A stretch of 64,000 nt of DNA from Blattabacterium cuenoti (GTDB lineage Bacteria > Bacteroidota > Bacteroidia > Flavobacteriales > Blattabacteriaceae): positions 372,001 to 436,000 of the forward strand of contig NZ_CP059194.1 in the NCBI RefSeq assembly GCF_014251635.1. The letters are read 5' to 3'. The notes beneath the pieces are model-generated. The model searched no databases. It was not told the DNA's origin and saw nothing but the letters and a program-made list of their open reading frames with translations. Made by a program: the position numbers and the translations under genes. Position 1 is the stretch's first letter, and every line of letters begins with the position of its first letter. Positions 28,361 through 38,496 of the stretch are shown here, piece by piece.

Positions 28361-29743
28361 TTATTCAGCATATCTATTGCTTCGATATTTCATCATCATT
28401 AATCCATCATAATGATAATTTAATAGATATATATTAACCTGTTGTGAAATATCTAAAATTACTCCTACCACAATTAATAATGAAGTACCTCCATAAAATA
28501 ATGCAAAATTTTGAGTAAATCCCATACGAAAAACTATAGATGGAAGTATAGCTATTACCGCTAACAAAACAGCTCCAGGTAATGTTATTTTTGATAAAAT
28601 ATAATCTATATATTCAGCCGTTTCTTTTCCAGGTTTAATTCTAGGTATATGTCCTCCATTTCTTTTTAAATCATCAGCCATTTGATTTACTGGAATTGCA
28701 ATAGCTGTATAAAAAAAAGTGAAAATTATAACTAATATGAAAATAGTTAAATTATACCATAATCCATAAATATCTTGAAAAAGATAAAAAAAATTCTTAA
28801 TCTTAATGTTTTTTACATAATCAGAAAAAGTTAATGGAAATAACATAATAGCTTGAGAAAATATAATAGGCATTACACCAGCTGCTGTCATTTTCAGTGG
28901 AATATACTGATGTTTTTGATGAATTAACTGAGAATCCAATCCTAATGATTTGTAATGAGAAACGTATTGCACTGGAATTTTTCTAATAGCTTGAATAATG
29001 ATGACAGAAAATAAAATAACCAATAACCATAATAAAAATTCAAAAAATAAAACTATTAACCCTCCATTACCTGCTTCTAATTTGCTAAAAATTTCTTTGT
29101 TAATAGCATCCGGAAAACGTGCTATTATTCCAGACATAATAATTAAGGAAATCCCATTACCTATCCCTTTATCTGTTATTTTATCCCCTAACCACATGGT
29201 AAATAAAGTTCCTGAAGTTAAAATCATTATTCCTATAACCCAAAACATGCTTTTCCCATAAAAAGTATTTAAATCAATTAAATAAGCAGTTTTGGAAGAA
29301 TAAAAAGGAATAAATTGATGTGTTAAAGAAATAAGATACACAGGAGCTTGAATCAAACATATTCCTACAGTCAACCATCTAGTAATGATACTAATTTGTT
29401 TTCGTCCACTCTCTCCATCTCTTTGAAGTCTCTGTAAATAAGGAATAATTATGCACATCAATTGTATTATAATAGACGCGGATATATAAGGCATTATACC
29501 CAAAGCTAAAACCGATGCACGATTAAAAGCTCCTCCTGTAAAAGAGGATAAAATTTGCATTAACCCCTTAGAACCTGAATTTAACTTTTCTAAAAAATCG
29601 CTAATTCCTAAAGGATTGATCCCTGGAAGAGGGATATAAGCCCCAAAACGGTATACTAATAATAAACCTAAAGTTATTATTATTTTTTTACGTAATTCTT
29701 TTACATTCCAAATATTATAAAAAGATGTTATTAAATTATCCAT
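28361..29743 (-). CDS. secY: Preprotein translocase subunit SecY
   Basis: Channel-forming subunit of the Sec translocon. The 460 residues contain ten predicted membrane segments, plug-region ALGIMPYISASIIIQL, GIGNGISLIIM, and cytoplasmic loop KRNGGHIPRIKPGKETAEYI. It follows rplO by 10 bp as in spc operons. Confidence 0.97.
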   Translation of the reverse strand: MDNLITSFYNIWNVKELRKKIIITLGLLLVYRFGAYIPLPGINPLGISDFLEKLNSGSKGLMQILSSFTGGAFNRASVLALGIMPYISASIIIQLMCIIIPYLQRLQRDGESGRKQISIITRWLTVGICLIQAPVYLISLTHQFIPFYSSKTAYLIDLNTFYGKSMFWVIGIMILTSGTLFTMWLGDKITDKGIGNGISLIIMSGIIARFPDAINKEIFSKLEAGNGGLIVLFFEFLLWLLVILFSVIIIQAIRKIPVQYVSHYKSLGLDSQLIHQKHQYIPLKMTAAGVMPIIFSQAIMLFPLTFSDYVKNIKIKNFFYLFQDIYGLWYNLTIFILVIIFTFFYTAIAIPVNQMADDLKRNGGHIPRIKPGKETAEYIDYILSKITLPGAVLLAVIAILPSIVFRMGFTQNFALFYGGTSLLIVVGVILDISQQVNIYLLNYHYDGLMMMKYRSNRYAE

Positions 29744-29753
29744 AATATTTCAT

Positions 29754-30227
29754 TCACATAAATACAGCTTCTCCGCCAGCTTTTTTTATAGAAAGTAAAG
29801 CTTTTTTGCTAAATTGATAGGCGTGTATTTTTAATGGAAGATGGAGCTCCCCCCTTCCTAAAATTTTTATAAAATCATTTTTTCTAGCTAAATTATTTTT
29901 TATAAAAAATTCTTTATTGAGAATATTTTTTTCTTGTTTTTTAATTTTTTTAATACGATTTTGAATCGTATCCAAATTGATTCCAATAATTTTTTTTACC
30001 TTAACGTTTCTAGTAAATCCAAATTTAGGTATTCTTCTTTGAAGAGGCATTTGTCCCCCTTCAAATCCTTTTTTTTTAGAAAAACCAGATCGAGATTTTG
30101 CTCCTTTATGTCCTCTTCCACAAGTTCCCCCTTTTCCTGAACCTTGTCCTCTTCCTAATCTTAATTTTTCTTTTTTAGATCCATTATTTGGATGTAAATA
30201 ACCAATATTTAAATAATTTCTATCCAT
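29754..30227 (-). CDS. rplO: 50S ribosomal protein uL15
   Basis: The 157 residues show an N-terminal Gly/Arg-rich stretch ([19 protein letters not shown]) and [15 protein letters not shown]. The start at 30227 overlaps the end of rpsE by 8 bp, leaving no space for rpmD (uL30), which normally separates the two. Confidence 0.97.
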   Translation of the reverse strand: MDRNYLNIGYLHPNNGSKKEKLRLGRGQGSGKGGTCGRGHKGAKSRSGFSKKKGFEGGQMPLQRRIPKFGFTRNVKVKKIIGINLDTIQNRIKKIKKQEKNILNKEFFIKNNLARKNDFIKILGRGELHLPLKIHAYQFSKKALLSIKKAGGEAVFM

Positions 30228-30729
30228 CGTATACTTCTTTTATAGTAATTCCTCTCTGTTTTGCTATGATATAAACGTCTCTTATATTGCTTAGTGCTTT
30301 TATCGTAGCTTTTATAACATTATGATGATTTGAGGAACCTTTAGATTTGGATAAAACATTCCTCAATCCAGCGGCTTCAAGAACAGCTCTTAGTGGCCCA
30401 CCTGCAATAATTCCTGTTCCGTCAGAAGCTGGCTTAATAAGAATACGGGCTCCTCCATATTTAGCTTCTTGTTCATGAGGTATGGTTCCATTAGAGACAC
30501 ATACTTTACAAAGATTTCTTTTCGCTTGTTCTCCGGCCTTATGAATAGCATCAGGAGCTTCTTTCGATTTACCAAAACCATAACCTACTACTCCGTTTTC
30601 ATTTCCTTTAATAACAATAGCGCTAAAACTGAAATATCTTCTCCCTTTAGTAACTTTACAGACTCTTGTCACTCCAACTAATTTTTCTTTTAACTCTAAT
30701 CCTGTATGTTTTGTTTTTTTTTCAGGCAT
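30220..30729 (-). CDS. rpsE: 30S ribosomal protein uS5
   Basis: 30S protein affecting decoding accuracy. The 169 residues include [44 protein letters not shown] and [15 protein letters not shown]. It overlaps rplO by 8 bp and follows rplR by 5 bp. Confidence 0.97.
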   Translation of the reverse strand: MPEKKTKHTGLELKEKLVGVTRVCKVTKGRRYFSFSAIVIKGNENGVVGYGFGKSKEAPDAIHKAGEQAKRNLCKVCVSNGTIPHEQEAKYGGARILIKPASDGTGIIAGGPLRAVLEAAGLRNVLSKSKGSSNHHNVIKATIKALSNIRDVYIIAKQRGITIKEVYDG

Positions 30730-30734
30730 ATTTT

Positions 30735-31058
30735 TTAAAATTCTAATCCCATTTCTCTAATTCCCTCGGCCAAAGATCTAATTCTTCCATGATATAAATA
30801 TTTTCCTTTATCAAATACTAATTTTTTTATTTTCAATTTTTTTGCTCTGTTTCCCAATAACTTACCAACTTCATAAGCCAATTCTGTTTTATTTTTTTTA
30901 TATTTATGGAATTCTTTTTCTATTGAGGATGATGAAACTAAAGTTTTTCCGGATAAATCATCTATTATTTGTGCATATATTTCTTTATTGCTTCTACAAA
31001 CAGATATTCTGGGTCTATTTGGATCTCCAAAAATCTTTTTGAATTTTTTATTTTTCAT
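30735..31058 (-). CDS. rplR: 50S ribosomal protein uL18
   Basis: 5S rRNA-binding protein of 107 residues, about ten shorter than E. coli, mainly at the N-terminus. [20 protein letters not shown] and [26 protein letters not shown] are characteristic. It lies between rplF and rpsE. Confidence 0.95.
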   Translation of the reverse strand: MKNKKFKKIFGDPNRPRISVCRSNKEIYAQIIDDLSGKTLVSSSSIEKEFHKYKKNKTELAYEVGKLLGNRAKKLKIKKLVFDKGKYLYHGRIRSLAEGIREMGLEF

Positions 31059-31072
31059 TATTGTAAAATTGT

Positions 31073-31618
31073 TTAAGCTGATTTTCCTGCTTTTCTTATA
31101 ACTTTTTCTCCAAAATATCTTATTCCTTTTCCTTTATAAGGCTCTGGAACCCTGAAAGACCTAATTTTTGCAGCAATTATTCCTAATAACTGTTTGTCAT
31201 AAGATTTCAAAATAATAATAGGATTTTTACCTTTTTCAGATTGAATTTCTACATTAATTTCTTCAGGAAGTTGCATCATGATATTATGAGAAAAGCCTAA
31301 ATTCAAATCTAAAATATCCCCACTATAAGAAACTCTATATCCAACTCCTATTAATTCCAATTTTTTTTGAAAACCTTTTGAAACTCCTATAATCATATTT
31401 TTAATTAAAACATGATATAATCCATGTAAAGATTTAGATTTTTTATTTTCCTCATCTCTAATAATCAGTAACTGATTTTGATTCAAATTAAATTGAAATC
31501 CTTTTGGAATTTTTTTACTTAAATTTCCTAAAAATCCTTTGACGAATATTTCGTTATTAATAATTTGTAAGTTTACATCTTTAGGAATGAGAATAGGTTT
31601 TTTTCCAATTCTAGACAT
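31073..31618 (-). CDS. rplF: 50S ribosomal protein uL6
   Basis: The 181 residues begin [14 protein letters not shown] and end with the family segment [26 protein letters not shown], near the GTPase-associated centre of 50S. It follows rpsH by 28 bp. Confidence 0.97.
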   Translation of the reverse strand: MSRIGKKPILIPKDVNLQIINNEIFVKGFLGNLSKKIPKGFQFNLNQNQLLIIRDEENKKSKSLHGLYHVLIKNMIIGVSKGFQKKLELIGVGYRVSYSGDILDLNLGFSHNIMMQLPEEINVEIQSEKGKNPIIILKSYDKQLLGIIAAKIRSFRVPEPYKGKGIRYFGEKVIRKAGKSA

Positions 31619-31646
31619 TTATTATTAATTATTTTATCAATATACA

Positions 31647-32030
31647 TCAATATACATAACATAATATTTCTCCTCCTACTTTTTTCTTTCTTGCCTGCTT
31701 ATCTGTAATAATTCCACTAGAAGTAGAAATTATAGCAATCCCTAATCCATTTAATACTCTAGGAATATTTTTATATTTACAATATTTTCTTAGTCCTGGT
31801 TTGCTAATTCTAATAATTTTATGAATAACAGAAATTTTTTCTTTATAATACTTCAAGGCTATTTTAATTACTTTTTCGTTTTTTTCTATTTTATAACCTA
31901 AAATATATCCACTTTCTAATAAAACACAAACAATTTCTTTTTTTATTTTAGAATATGGAACTTCGATAAGTTTATGTTTTGCTAAACTAGAATTTCGAAT
32001 TCTAGTTAAAAAATCTGCAATTACATCCAT
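31647..32030 (-). CDS. rpsH: 30S ribosomal protein uS8
   Basis: Central-domain 16S rRNA binder of 127 residues. [18 protein letters not shown] opens the protein and [33 protein letters not shown] closes it. In many bacteria uS8 also represses the spc operon by binding its mRNA; no such site was identified here. Confidence 0.97.
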   Translation of the reverse strand: MDVIADFLTRIRNSSLAKHKLIEVPYSKIKKEIVCVLLESGYILGYKIEKNEKVIKIALKYYKEKISVIHKIIRISKPGLRKYCKYKNIPRVLNGLGIAIISTSSGIITDKQARKKKVGGEILCYVY

Positions 32031-32043
32031 ATAAATTTTTTTA

Positions 32044-32313
32044 CTACCAACTTGCTTTTTTTACTCCAGGAATAAGTCCTTGAGAAACTAAATTTCTAAA
32101 AACAATACGAGAAACTCCAAACTGACGCATATAGCCTCTACATCTACCACTAATAGAACATCTATTTCTCAAACGAACTGGAGAAGCATCTTTAGGCAAT
32201 TTTTGTAATAATTCATAATTTCCCGCCTTTTTCAAAGCTTTTCTTTTACTTGCATATTTTAAGACCATTTTTTCTCTTTTTTTTTGTCTAGCTTTAACAG
32301 ATTCCTTAGCCAT
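32044..32313 (-). CDS. rpsN: 30S ribosomal protein uS14
   Basis: The 89-residue long, zinc-free form (no CxxC pairs), with [22 protein letters not shown] and C-terminal [11 protein letters not shown]. It lies 2 bp downstream of rplE. Confidence 0.97.
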   Translation of the reverse strand: MAKESVKARQKKREKMVLKYASKRKALKKAGNYELLQKLPKDASPVRLRNRCSISGRCRGYMRQFGVSRIVFRNLVSQGLIPGVKKASW

Positions 32314-32315
32314 TT

Positions 32316-32867
32316 TTATTTTTTTTTAAAAGGGATTCCAAATAATGATAAAAGACTTTTAGCTTCCTCATTTTTTTTTGCAGAAGTTACGAATGTAATA
32401 TTCATCCCCATATTTTTTTTAATTTTATCAATATTTATTTCAGGATAAATTACTTGTTCTATAATTCCCATATTATAATTTCCATGATTATCAAAACTGC
32501 TTTCTTTCACTCCATTAAAATCTCTAACCCTAGGTAAAGAAACAACAATAAGTCTTTCTAAAAACTCGTACATTTTCATTCTCCTTAAAGTGACTTTAAC
32601 CCCTATAGGCATTCCTTTTCTAAGTTTAAATCCAGATTCATCATGTTTAGAATAACAAAAAATAGCTTTTTGTCCTGTAATAGATGTTATCTCGTTCATA
32701 GAATAATCTATAATTTTTTTATCTAAAATAGATGAACCAACCCCTTGATGAACTACTATTTTTTTTAATTTAGGAACTTCCATAACAGAACTATATCTAA
32801 ATTTTTTTATCAAATCAGGAACTATTTTGTTTTTATAGAATTTTTGCAATTTAGATTGGTAACTCAT
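32316..32867 (-). CDS. rplE: 50S ribosomal protein uL5
   Basis: 5S rRNA-associated central protuberance protein of 183 residues. Motifs include [39 protein letters not shown] and [10 protein letters not shown]. Its start overlaps the rplX end by 17 bp. Confidence 0.97.
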   Translation of the reverse strand: MSYQSKLQKFYKNKIVPDLIKKFRYSSVMEVPKLKKIVVHQGVGSSILDKKIIDYSMNEITSITGQKAIFCYSKHDESGFKLRKGMPIGVKVTLRRMKMYEFLERLIVVSLPRVRDFNGVKESSFDNHGNYNMGIIEQVIYPEINIDKIKKNMGMNITFVTSAKKNEEAKSLLSLFGIPFKKK

Positions 32868-33096
32868 TTTCGTTTTTATTCAATTTTTTTAAATTAGATA
32901 AATGTATGGGGGCTTCTTTTTCTACAATTCCACCTTTAGGTTTTCTTGGCGTAGGTTTGGTGTGTCTTTTAATCATATTTATTCCACGTATAATGGCTTT
33001 ATCTTTTTTAGAAAAAACTTTTACAATTATCCCTTCAGTTCCTTTATTATTTCCTGATAAAACCAACACCTTATCTTCTTTTTTTATTCTTTTCAT
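32851..33096 (-). CDS. rplX: 50S ribosomal protein uL24
   Basis: Assembly-initiator protein with a KOW motif (KRIKKEDKVLVLSGNNKGTEG), 81 residues from the ATG at 33096. A GTG at 33111 would add five residues and overlap rplN by 4 bp; I prefer the ATG because it matches the usual N-terminus. GGIVEKEAPIHLSN is typical. Confidence 0.93.
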   Translation of the reverse strand: MKRIKKEDKVLVLSGNNKGTEGIIVKVFSKKDKAIIRGINMIKRHTKPTPRKPKGGIVEKEAPIHLSNLKKLNKNENELPI

Positions 33097-33107
33097 AAAA
33101 ATATTTT

Positions 33108-33482
33108 TCACAAAACTTCTTGTGCTAAAGAAATAATTTTCATATATTCTTTTTCTCTAAGTTCTCTTGCTACTGGACCAAAAACTCTTGTCCCCATTAT
33201 TTCTCCAGAAGCATTAATTAATACACAAGCATTATCATCGAAACTTATATAAGATCCGTCTTTTCTTCTAGCTCTATTTTTTGTTCTAATTACCACCGCT
33301 TTACAAACTTGTCCCTTTTTAACTGTATTTCCTCCAGAAATAGCTATTTTCACAGTAACCACAACTGTATCTCCTAATGAAGCGTACCTCTTTTTAGTTC
33401 CACCTAAAACTCGAATAATTAAAACCTCCTTCGCCCCTGTGTTATCCGATACTTTACACCTAGATTCTTGTTGTAACATCAT
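33108..33482 (-). CDS. rplN: 50S ribosomal protein uL14
   Basis: Intersubunit-bridge protein. [26 protein letters not shown] and the [17 protein letters not shown] region are diagnostic. Two adjacent ATG codons (33482 and 33479) are possible starts, preceded by an in-frame TTG; I give the first ATG (124 residues). Confidence 0.95.
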   Translation of the reverse strand: MMLQQESRCKVSDNTGAKEVLIIRVLGGTKKRYASLGDTVVVTVKIAISGGNTVKKGQVCKAVVIRTKNRARRKDGSYISFDDNACVLINASGEIMGTRVFGPVARELREKEYMKIISLAQEVL

Positions 33483-33492
33483 CAATTATATT

Positions 33493-33771
33493 TTATTTTT
33501 CCAACACATGAACTAACCTCCAACATTTTCTTTTGCTCACTGGACGCATTTCCATAATGCTTACTTTATCTCCATTTTTAGATATATTTTTGTCATCATG
33601 AACCATGTATTTTTTATTTTTTGTGACACTTTTTCCATAATATTTATGTTTCACTTTTTTGATTTCATACACAACAATAGTTTTATCCATCTTATCGCTG
33701 ATAACTATTCCTTGTCTTTGCTTTCGGATATTTCGAATTTTTTTTTCAGATTTATATTCTTTTTTTGTCAT
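33493..33771 (-). CDS. rpsQ: 30S ribosomal protein uS17
   Basis: 16S rRNA-binding OB-fold protein of 92 residues: QRQGIVISDKMDKTIVVYEI and GDKVSIMEMRPVSKRKCWRLVHVLEK. A short basic N-terminal extension lies inside the overlap with rpmC (20 bp). Confidence 0.96.
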   Translation of the reverse strand: MTKKEYKSEKKIRNIRKQRQGIVISDKMDKTIVVYEIKKVKHKYYGKSVTKNKKYMVHDDKNISKNGDKVSIMEMRPVSKRKCWRLVHVLEK

Positions 33772-33955
33772 TTATTTTTTTGTTGTATTCAGTATTCAAT
33801 CTGGCAATATTTTTTCTAATTAATTTAATTTCCATAGGATTTTTGAGCATTTTAACATGATGATTAAATTTCATATTCTGGTATTTTTTTTGATTTTTAT
33901 CAATTTGTTTTATTAAATCGTGAATTGATAAATTTTTTTCATTTAGATTATTCAT
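33752..33955 (-). CDS. rpmC: 50S ribosomal protein uL29
   Basis: A 67-residue helical protein at the tunnel exit, recognised by position between rplP and rpsQ and by helix pattern [22 protein letters not shown] and [15 protein letters not shown]. It overlaps rplP by 4 bp and rpsQ by 20 bp. Confidence 0.93.
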   Translation of the reverse strand: MNNLNEKNLSIHDLIKQIDKNQKKYQNMKFNHHVKMLKNPMEIKLIRKNIARLNTEYNKKINDKKRI

Positions 33956-34371
33956 AATTTTATTTCATTAGAAAAAATAAATTTCATTTTTATAGGAAGT
34001 TTTTGAGCGGCTAATCTTAATGCTTCTTTAGCCACATTCATATCTACTCCGTCTATTTCAAATAATATTCTACCAGGTTTAACGACAGATACCCAAAATT
34101 CAACAGGGCCTTTTCCTTTTCCCATACGTACTTCTTGTGGTTTTTTTGTAGCAGGTTTATCTGGAAAAATATTAATCCATAATTGACCTTCTCTTTTCAT
34201 ATATCTTGTAGCAGCAACTCTTGCTGCCTCTAGTTGTCTAGCAGTAATCCAAGCACCTTCTAAAGCTTTAATCCCATATAACCCTCTAGAAAGAAGAACT
34301 CCTTTTTTAGCTTTCCCACGAATTCTCCCTTTTTGTTTTTTTTTATATTTTGTTCTTTTCGGTTGTAACAT
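33952..34371 (-). CDS. rplP: 50S ribosomal protein uL16
   Basis: The 139 residues begin [18 protein letters not shown] and contain [25 protein letters not shown] and [23 protein letters not shown], contacting the A-site tRNA region. It follows rpsC by 15 bp. Confidence 0.98.
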   Translation of the reverse strand: MLQPKRTKYKKKQKGRIRGKAKKGVLLSRGLYGIKALEGAWITARQLEAARVAATRYMKREGQLWINIFPDKPATKKPQEVRMGKGKGPVEFWVSVVKPGRILFEIDGVDMNVAKEALRLAAQKLPIKMKFIFSNEIKL

Positions 34372-34386
34372 ATAAAGATCTAAATT

Positions 34387-35091
34387 TCATTTATTTTTCT
34401 TTCTATTAAAATGATAGGGTTTATGACTTCTTTGTTTTTTATGAATTTCTAATAATGGAGATAATTCTCTTTTTCCGTATATTTCTCCTTTCATTATCCA
34501 CACTTTAACTCCTATACTTCCATAAACAGTGTGAGCAACTGCCATATGATAATCAACATCAGCACGGAAAGTTCCGAGAGAAATTCTCCCTTCTTTATAA
34601 GTTTCACATCTTGCCATTTCCGATCCATTAAGTCTTCCAGAAATCTGGACTCTTATCCCTTGAGCATTCATTCTTATAGCAGAAAGAATGGATAATTTAA
34701 TTGCTTTTTTATAAGAAATTCGATTTTCTAGTTGTCGTACTAATCCTTTTGCAACTAATGGGGCATCTAATTCAGGACGTTTAACTTCAGAAATATTGAT
34801 TTGAACTTCTTTTTTAGTAAGTTTTTTTAATTCTTTTCTTACTGTATCTACTTCATCTCCTCTTTTTCCTATAACAAGAGCCGGTCTTGATGTTCTAATC
34901 GTAATTGTGATAAATTTTAAAGTTCTTTCTATAAAAATACGAGAAACTATTCCTTTTGGAAGTCTAGCTTCTATATATCTTCTTACTTTGAAATCTTCTT
35001 GTATTCTATCTCTATAATTATTACACCAACTAGACTGCCATCCTGTTATAATTCCAAGACGATTAACAATTGGATTTGTTTTTTGTCCCAT
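34387..35091 (-). CDS. rpsC: 30S ribosomal protein uS3
   Basis: mRNA-entry channel protein with a KH domain ([21 protein letters not shown]) and C-terminal domain with [30 protein letters not shown]. 234 residues; starts [14 protein letters not shown]. It follows rplV by 5 bp. Confidence 0.98.
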   Translation of the reverse strand: MGQKTNPIVNRLGIITGWQSSWCNNYRDRIQEDFKVRRYIEARLPKGIVSRIFIERTLKFITITIRTSRPALVIGKRGDEVDTVRKELKKLTKKEVQINISEVKRPELDAPLVAKGLVRQLENRISYKKAIKLSILSAIRMNAQGIRVQISGRLNGSEMARCETYKEGRISLGTFRADVDYHMAVAHTVYGSIGVKVWIMKGEIYGKRELSPLLEIHKKQRSHKPYHFNRKKNK

Positions 35092-35096
35092 AAGAA

Positions 35097-35468
35097 TTAT
35101 GTTTCTTTTTTATTATCTAAAAAAACAGTAATATTACTTGATCTTTTTCTAATTCTATGTCCTCTTCCCTGAGGAACAGGACGTAATCTTTTTAATGTTT
35201 TTCCTTGATTCACTCTAACTTCTTTTATATACAAATATTCTTTTTTTTCGGAATAAGATTGATTATGTTTTTTTTTCCAATTAGACAGTAGAGAAAGAAG
35301 TAATTTCTTGAAAAGAAAAGAAACTCTTTTTTTTCTACTATAATTTAATAAATCTAAAGCTCTATATATTTCTTGATTTCTAATTAAATCTGCGATCAAT
35401 CTCATTTTTCTAGGAGAACTTCTAGCTCCATTCAAAGAAGCTGAAACTATACTAGTTTCCTGTTTCAT
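35097..35468 (-). CDS. rplV: 50S ribosomal protein uL22
   Basis: The 123 residues hold [20 protein letters not shown] at the start and the tunnel-lining hairpin [22 protein letters not shown] at the end. It is somewhat short for this phylum. It lies between rpsS and rpsC. Confidence 0.96.
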   Translation of the reverse strand: MKQETSIVSASLNGARSSPRKMRLIADLIRNQEIYRALDLLNYSRKKRVSFLFKKLLLSLLSNWKKKHNQSYSEKKEYLYIKEVRVNQGKTLKRLRPVPQGRGHRIRKRSSNITVFLDNKKET

Positions 35469-35474
35469 TTTCTA

Positions 35475-35759
35475 CTAATTTTTAATTTTCAACTTACCTT
35501 TAGATCCTGCGTGACCTCTAAAAGCACGAGTAGGAGCAAACTCTCCAAGTTTATGACCAATCATATTTTCCGTAATATATACATTAATAAATTGTTTTCC
35601 ATTATGAACGGCAAAAGTTTGTCCTACAAAATCAGGTAAAATTGTGGAAGGCCTAGACCAAGTTTTAATTACAATTTTTTTATCTGATTTAATATTATTT
35701 AAGACTTTTTTATATAACTGATGAGAAACATATGGTCCTTTTTTCAAAGATCTTGCCAT
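35475..35759 (-). CDS. rpsS: 30S ribosomal protein uS19
   Basis: 30S head protein of 94 residues: [39 protein letters not shown] and [18 protein letters not shown]. It follows rplB by 15 bp. Confidence 0.98.
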   Translation of the reverse strand: MARSLKKGPYVSHQLYKKVLNNIKSDKKIVIKTWSRPSTILPDFVGQTFAVHNGKQFINVYITENMIGHKLGEFAPTRAFRGHAGSKGKLKIKN

Positions 35760-35774
35760 AATTATTTAAGATTT

Positions 35775-36599
35775 TTATTTTTTTCTTCTTTGCAAAATAT
35801 ATCTGTCAGAATATCGTTTTTTAGAACGAGTTCTAAATCCTTTGGCGGGTTTTCCTCTTCTATTTCTAGGTATTCCTCCAGAAGCTTTCCCTTCTCCTCC
35901 TCCCATTGGATGATCTACAGGATTCATAGCAACTCCTCGTGTTCTAGGTCTTTTTCCTATATGCCTTTTCTTACCAGCTTTTCCATATGTTTCCAATTGA
36001 TGATCCGGGTTAGAAACAATTCCAATTGTTGCCATACAAGTAACCATTATTATTCTAACTTCTCCAGATGGAAGTTTAATTGTTGCATACTTATCGTCTC
36101 TTGCAAATAATTGAGCAAAAGAACCCGCACTTCTTGCGATTTTAGCGCCTTGTCCCGGGATAAGTTCTATACAGGATATATTAGTTCCTAATGGAATATC
36201 ACTTAAAAAGGTAGAATTTCCTATATTAAAAGGAATATTTTTTCCAGAAATCACTTTTTGTCCTATTTTAAATCCTTCCATTGTTACTATATATCTTTTT
36301 TCTCCATCCTCATAATGGAGTAAAGAAATAAAAGAAGACCGATTTGGATCATATTCTATAGATTTTATAACAGCAGAAATTCCAAATTTTCTTCTTTTAA
36401 AATCTATTATTCTATATTTTTTTTTATGACCACCTCCAAAATAACGCATAGTCATGCGACCTACATTATTCCTTCCTCCAGATTTATTTTTACCTTTTAC
36501 TAAAGTTTTTTCAGAATTACAACTTGTAAGTTCATCAAAACAATTTACAATTCTAAAACGTTGACCAGGTGTTGTAGGTTTTAATTTTTTAACTGACAT
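35775..36599 (-). CDS. rplB: 50S ribosomal protein uL2
   Basis: Peptidyl-transferase-proximal protein of 274 residues. [25 protein letters not shown] and the C-terminal [18 protein letters not shown] with the functionally important His are intact. Its first base overlaps the last base of rplW. Confidence 0.98.
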   Translation of the reverse strand: MSVKKLKPTTPGQRFRIVNCFDELTSCNSEKTLVKGKNKSGGRNNVGRMTMRYFGGGHKKKYRIIDFKRRKFGISAVIKSIEYDPNRSSFISLLHYEDGEKRYIVTMEGFKIGQKVISGKNIPFNIGNSTFLSDIPLGTNISCIELIPGQGAKIARSAGSFAQLFARDDKYATIKLPSGEVRIIMVTCMATIGIVSNPDHQLETYGKAGKKRHIGKRPRTRGVAMNPVDHPMGGGEGKASGGIPRNRRGKPAKGFRTRSKKRYSDRYILQRRKK

Positions 36600-36898
36600 T
36601 AGATTTCTTTTTTGTTTAAGAAATCAATTTTTTGATTTCCAAAAAATTGAACAGTAGCTTTTTTTAGCTTATTGGTCCTTCCATAAAGAAATCCTTTTTT
36701 AGTATATTTAGATTTATTCTTTCTCGGGTAAATCATTGTTCTTATATTTTTTACGGAAAATCCAAATAATTTTTTTATCTCTTTTTTAATTTGAATTTTA
36801 TTGCAATTTATATTTACAGAAAAAGTATAAAAACTACATTTCTCTCCTTTATAAGATTTATCTGTGATAAAAGGTTTTATTAAAATTATACGATCCAT
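36599..36898 (-). CDS. rplW: 50S ribosomal protein uL23
   Basis: Tunnel-exit docking site for SRP and trigger factor, 99 residues. [15 protein letters not shown] opening ([16 protein letters not shown]) and [26 protein letters not shown] are recognisable though divergent. It follows rplD by 7 bp. Confidence 0.94.
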   Translation of the reverse strand: MDRIILIKPFITDKSYKGEKCSFYTFSVNINCNKIQIKKEIKKLFGFSVKNIRTMIYPRKNKSKYTKKGFLYGRTNKLKKATVQFFGNQKIDFLNKKEI

Positions 36899-36905
36899 AA
36901 TATTA

Positions 36906-37535
36906 TTATATAGATAATAAATGGTTAATTTTATTTATAGAATTTTCAGAAAAAATAATATATGAAAAATTGATAAGTGAAAAACAATCTAATTCACTTA
37001 CACTTAATAATTTAAAATTATTCAAATTTCTAGAAGACAAATATAAGTTTTTATTCATTTCTCCAATTATCATTAATGATTTTTTATCTGTTAATTGTAA
37101 GGATTTCAATAAATTTAAAATAAATTTAGTTTTTGGAACGTTTAATTTTAAATCTTCTATAATCAAAATTTTGTTTTGTACTAATTTTTGTTCTATAATA
37201 GATTTTTTGACTATATTTTTAGTACGTTTATTTAATTTTGTTATGTATTTTCTTGGTTTAGGACCAAATACTCTACCTCCACCTCTAAAAATAGGGTTTT
37301 TTATATCGCCTTTTCTAGATCCTCCAGTTCCTTTTTGTCTATGCAATTTTTTAGTACTTCCAGATAATTCTCCTCTTTCTTTAGACTTATGTGTTCCCTG
37401 ACGTTGAGCTAATAAATATCTTTTAATTTCTAAGTATATAGAATGACGATAAGATTTTTTAAAAAAAACATCATCGCGAAATTCTATTTTTTTATCAGTA
37501 TAATTGCCTTTTATATCTAAAATTTTTAATTCCAT
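36906..37535 (-). CDS. rplD: 50S ribosomal protein uL4
   Basis: The 209 residues include the tunnel loop [42 protein letters not shown] in shortened form ([32 protein letters not shown]) and FGPKPRKY. Its start overlaps rplC by 10 bp. Confidence 0.97.
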   Translation of the reverse strand: MELKILDIKGNYTDKKIEFRDDVFFKKSYRHSIYLEIKRYLLAQRQGTHKSKERGELSGSTKKLHRQKGTGGSRKGDIKNPIFRGGGRVFGPKPRKYITKLNKRTKNIVKKSIIEQKLVQNKILIIEDLKLNVPKTKFILNLLKSLQLTDKKSLMIIGEMNKNLYLSSRNLNNFKLLSVSELDCFSLINFSYIIFSENSINKINHLLSI

Positions 37536-38158
37536 TCTTTTTTTTGAATCATTAAATATGAATTTTTATTTCCTGGGACTGCCCCTTTTAAAATGATGAT
37601 ATTGTAATCGGGATTTATTTTTAATATTTTTAGATTTTTAATAGTTACACTTTTTTTTCCCATTCTTCCAGCCATTTTTTTTCCTTTAAAAACACGCGAT
37701 GGATCTGATCCAGCTCCTATTGATCCTGGAGCTCTTAAACGATTGTGTTGTCCATGAGTTTTTTCTCCTACCCCTGAAAAATTATGTCTCTTAACTACAC
37801 CTTGAAAACCTTTCCCCTTAGAAACCCCTTTTACATTTACTAACTCTCCTTCTTTAAAAAGATCGATATTTATCGAACTCCCTAAAATAAAATCAGACAC
37901 TTTATTTGTTTTAAATTCCAATAATTTTTTTTTTGGAGATAACCCTGCTTTTTTAAAATGATTAAATAAAGATTTATTAGTTTTTTTAATTTTCTGATTA
38001 TCTATTCCTAATTGAATAGAAAAATAACCATCATTTTCTATTGTTTTGATCTGAACAATATAGCAAGGTCCCACTTTCACAATCGTACATGGAACATTTT
38101 CTCCATTTTCCAAAAATATACTAGTCATTCCTATATTTTTTCCTATTAATCCAACCAT
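37526..38158 (-). CDS. rplC: 50S ribosomal protein uL3
   Basis: Early assembly protein, 210 residues. [13 protein letters not shown] opens it; [19 protein letters not shown] and [20 protein letters not shown] are diagnostic. It is 3 bp after rpsJ. Confidence 0.98.
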   Translation of the reverse strand: MVGLIGKNIGMTSIFLENGENVPCTIVKVGPCYIVQIKTIENDGYFSIQLGIDNQKIKKTNKSLFNHFKKAGLSPKKKLLEFKTNKVSDFILGSSINIDLFKEGELVNVKGVSKGKGFQGVVKRHNFSGVGEKTHGQHNRLRAPGSIGAGSDPSRVFKGKKMAGRMGKKSVTIKNLKILKINPDYNIIILKGAVPGNKNSYLMIQKKEWN

Positions 38159-38161
38159 ATT

Positions 38162-38467
38162 TTATACTTTTATTTCTGCTTCCACTCCACTGGGTAATTC
38201 CAATTTCATTAATGCATCTACTGTTTTAGATGAAGCATTATGAATTTGTAAAAGTCTTTTATGAGTAGGGAGAAAAAATTGCTCTCTTGATTTTTTATTT
38301 ACATGAGGAGAACGTAATACTGTGAATATTTTTTTCTCAGTAGGCAAAGGAACTGGTCCGTTCAATACAACTCCTGTAGGAAGCACTGAATTTACAATTC
38401 TTTCGGCCGATTTATCTAATAAATTATAATCATAAGATTTTAATTTAATTTTTATATCATGACCCAT
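38162..38467 (-). CDS. rpsJ: 30S ribosomal protein uS10
   Basis: 30S head protein of 101 residues, also the NusE antitermination factor in many bacteria. [45 protein letters not shown] are typical. First gene of the S10 series, 29 bp after fusA. Confidence 0.98.
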   Translation of the reverse strand: MGHDIKIKLKSYDYNLLDKSAERIVNSVLPTGVVLNGPVPLPTEKKIFTVLRSPHVNKKSREQFFLPTHKRLLQIHNASSKTVDALMKLELPSGVEAEIKV

Positions 38468-38496
38468 AGTATATTAATTTTTTTTCTACTATTATT

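Noticed and set aside
35721..36110. 129-residue Ser/Phe-rich ORF opposite rplB and rpsS
   Set aside because: The Ser/Phe/Arg composition is what the complement of a Lys/Gly-rich ribosomal gene gives; no family pattern.
36970..37401. 143-residue plus-strand ORF opposite rplD
   Set aside because: It is antisense to a clear uL4 gene and its composition mirrors the Lys/Gly-rich coding strand.
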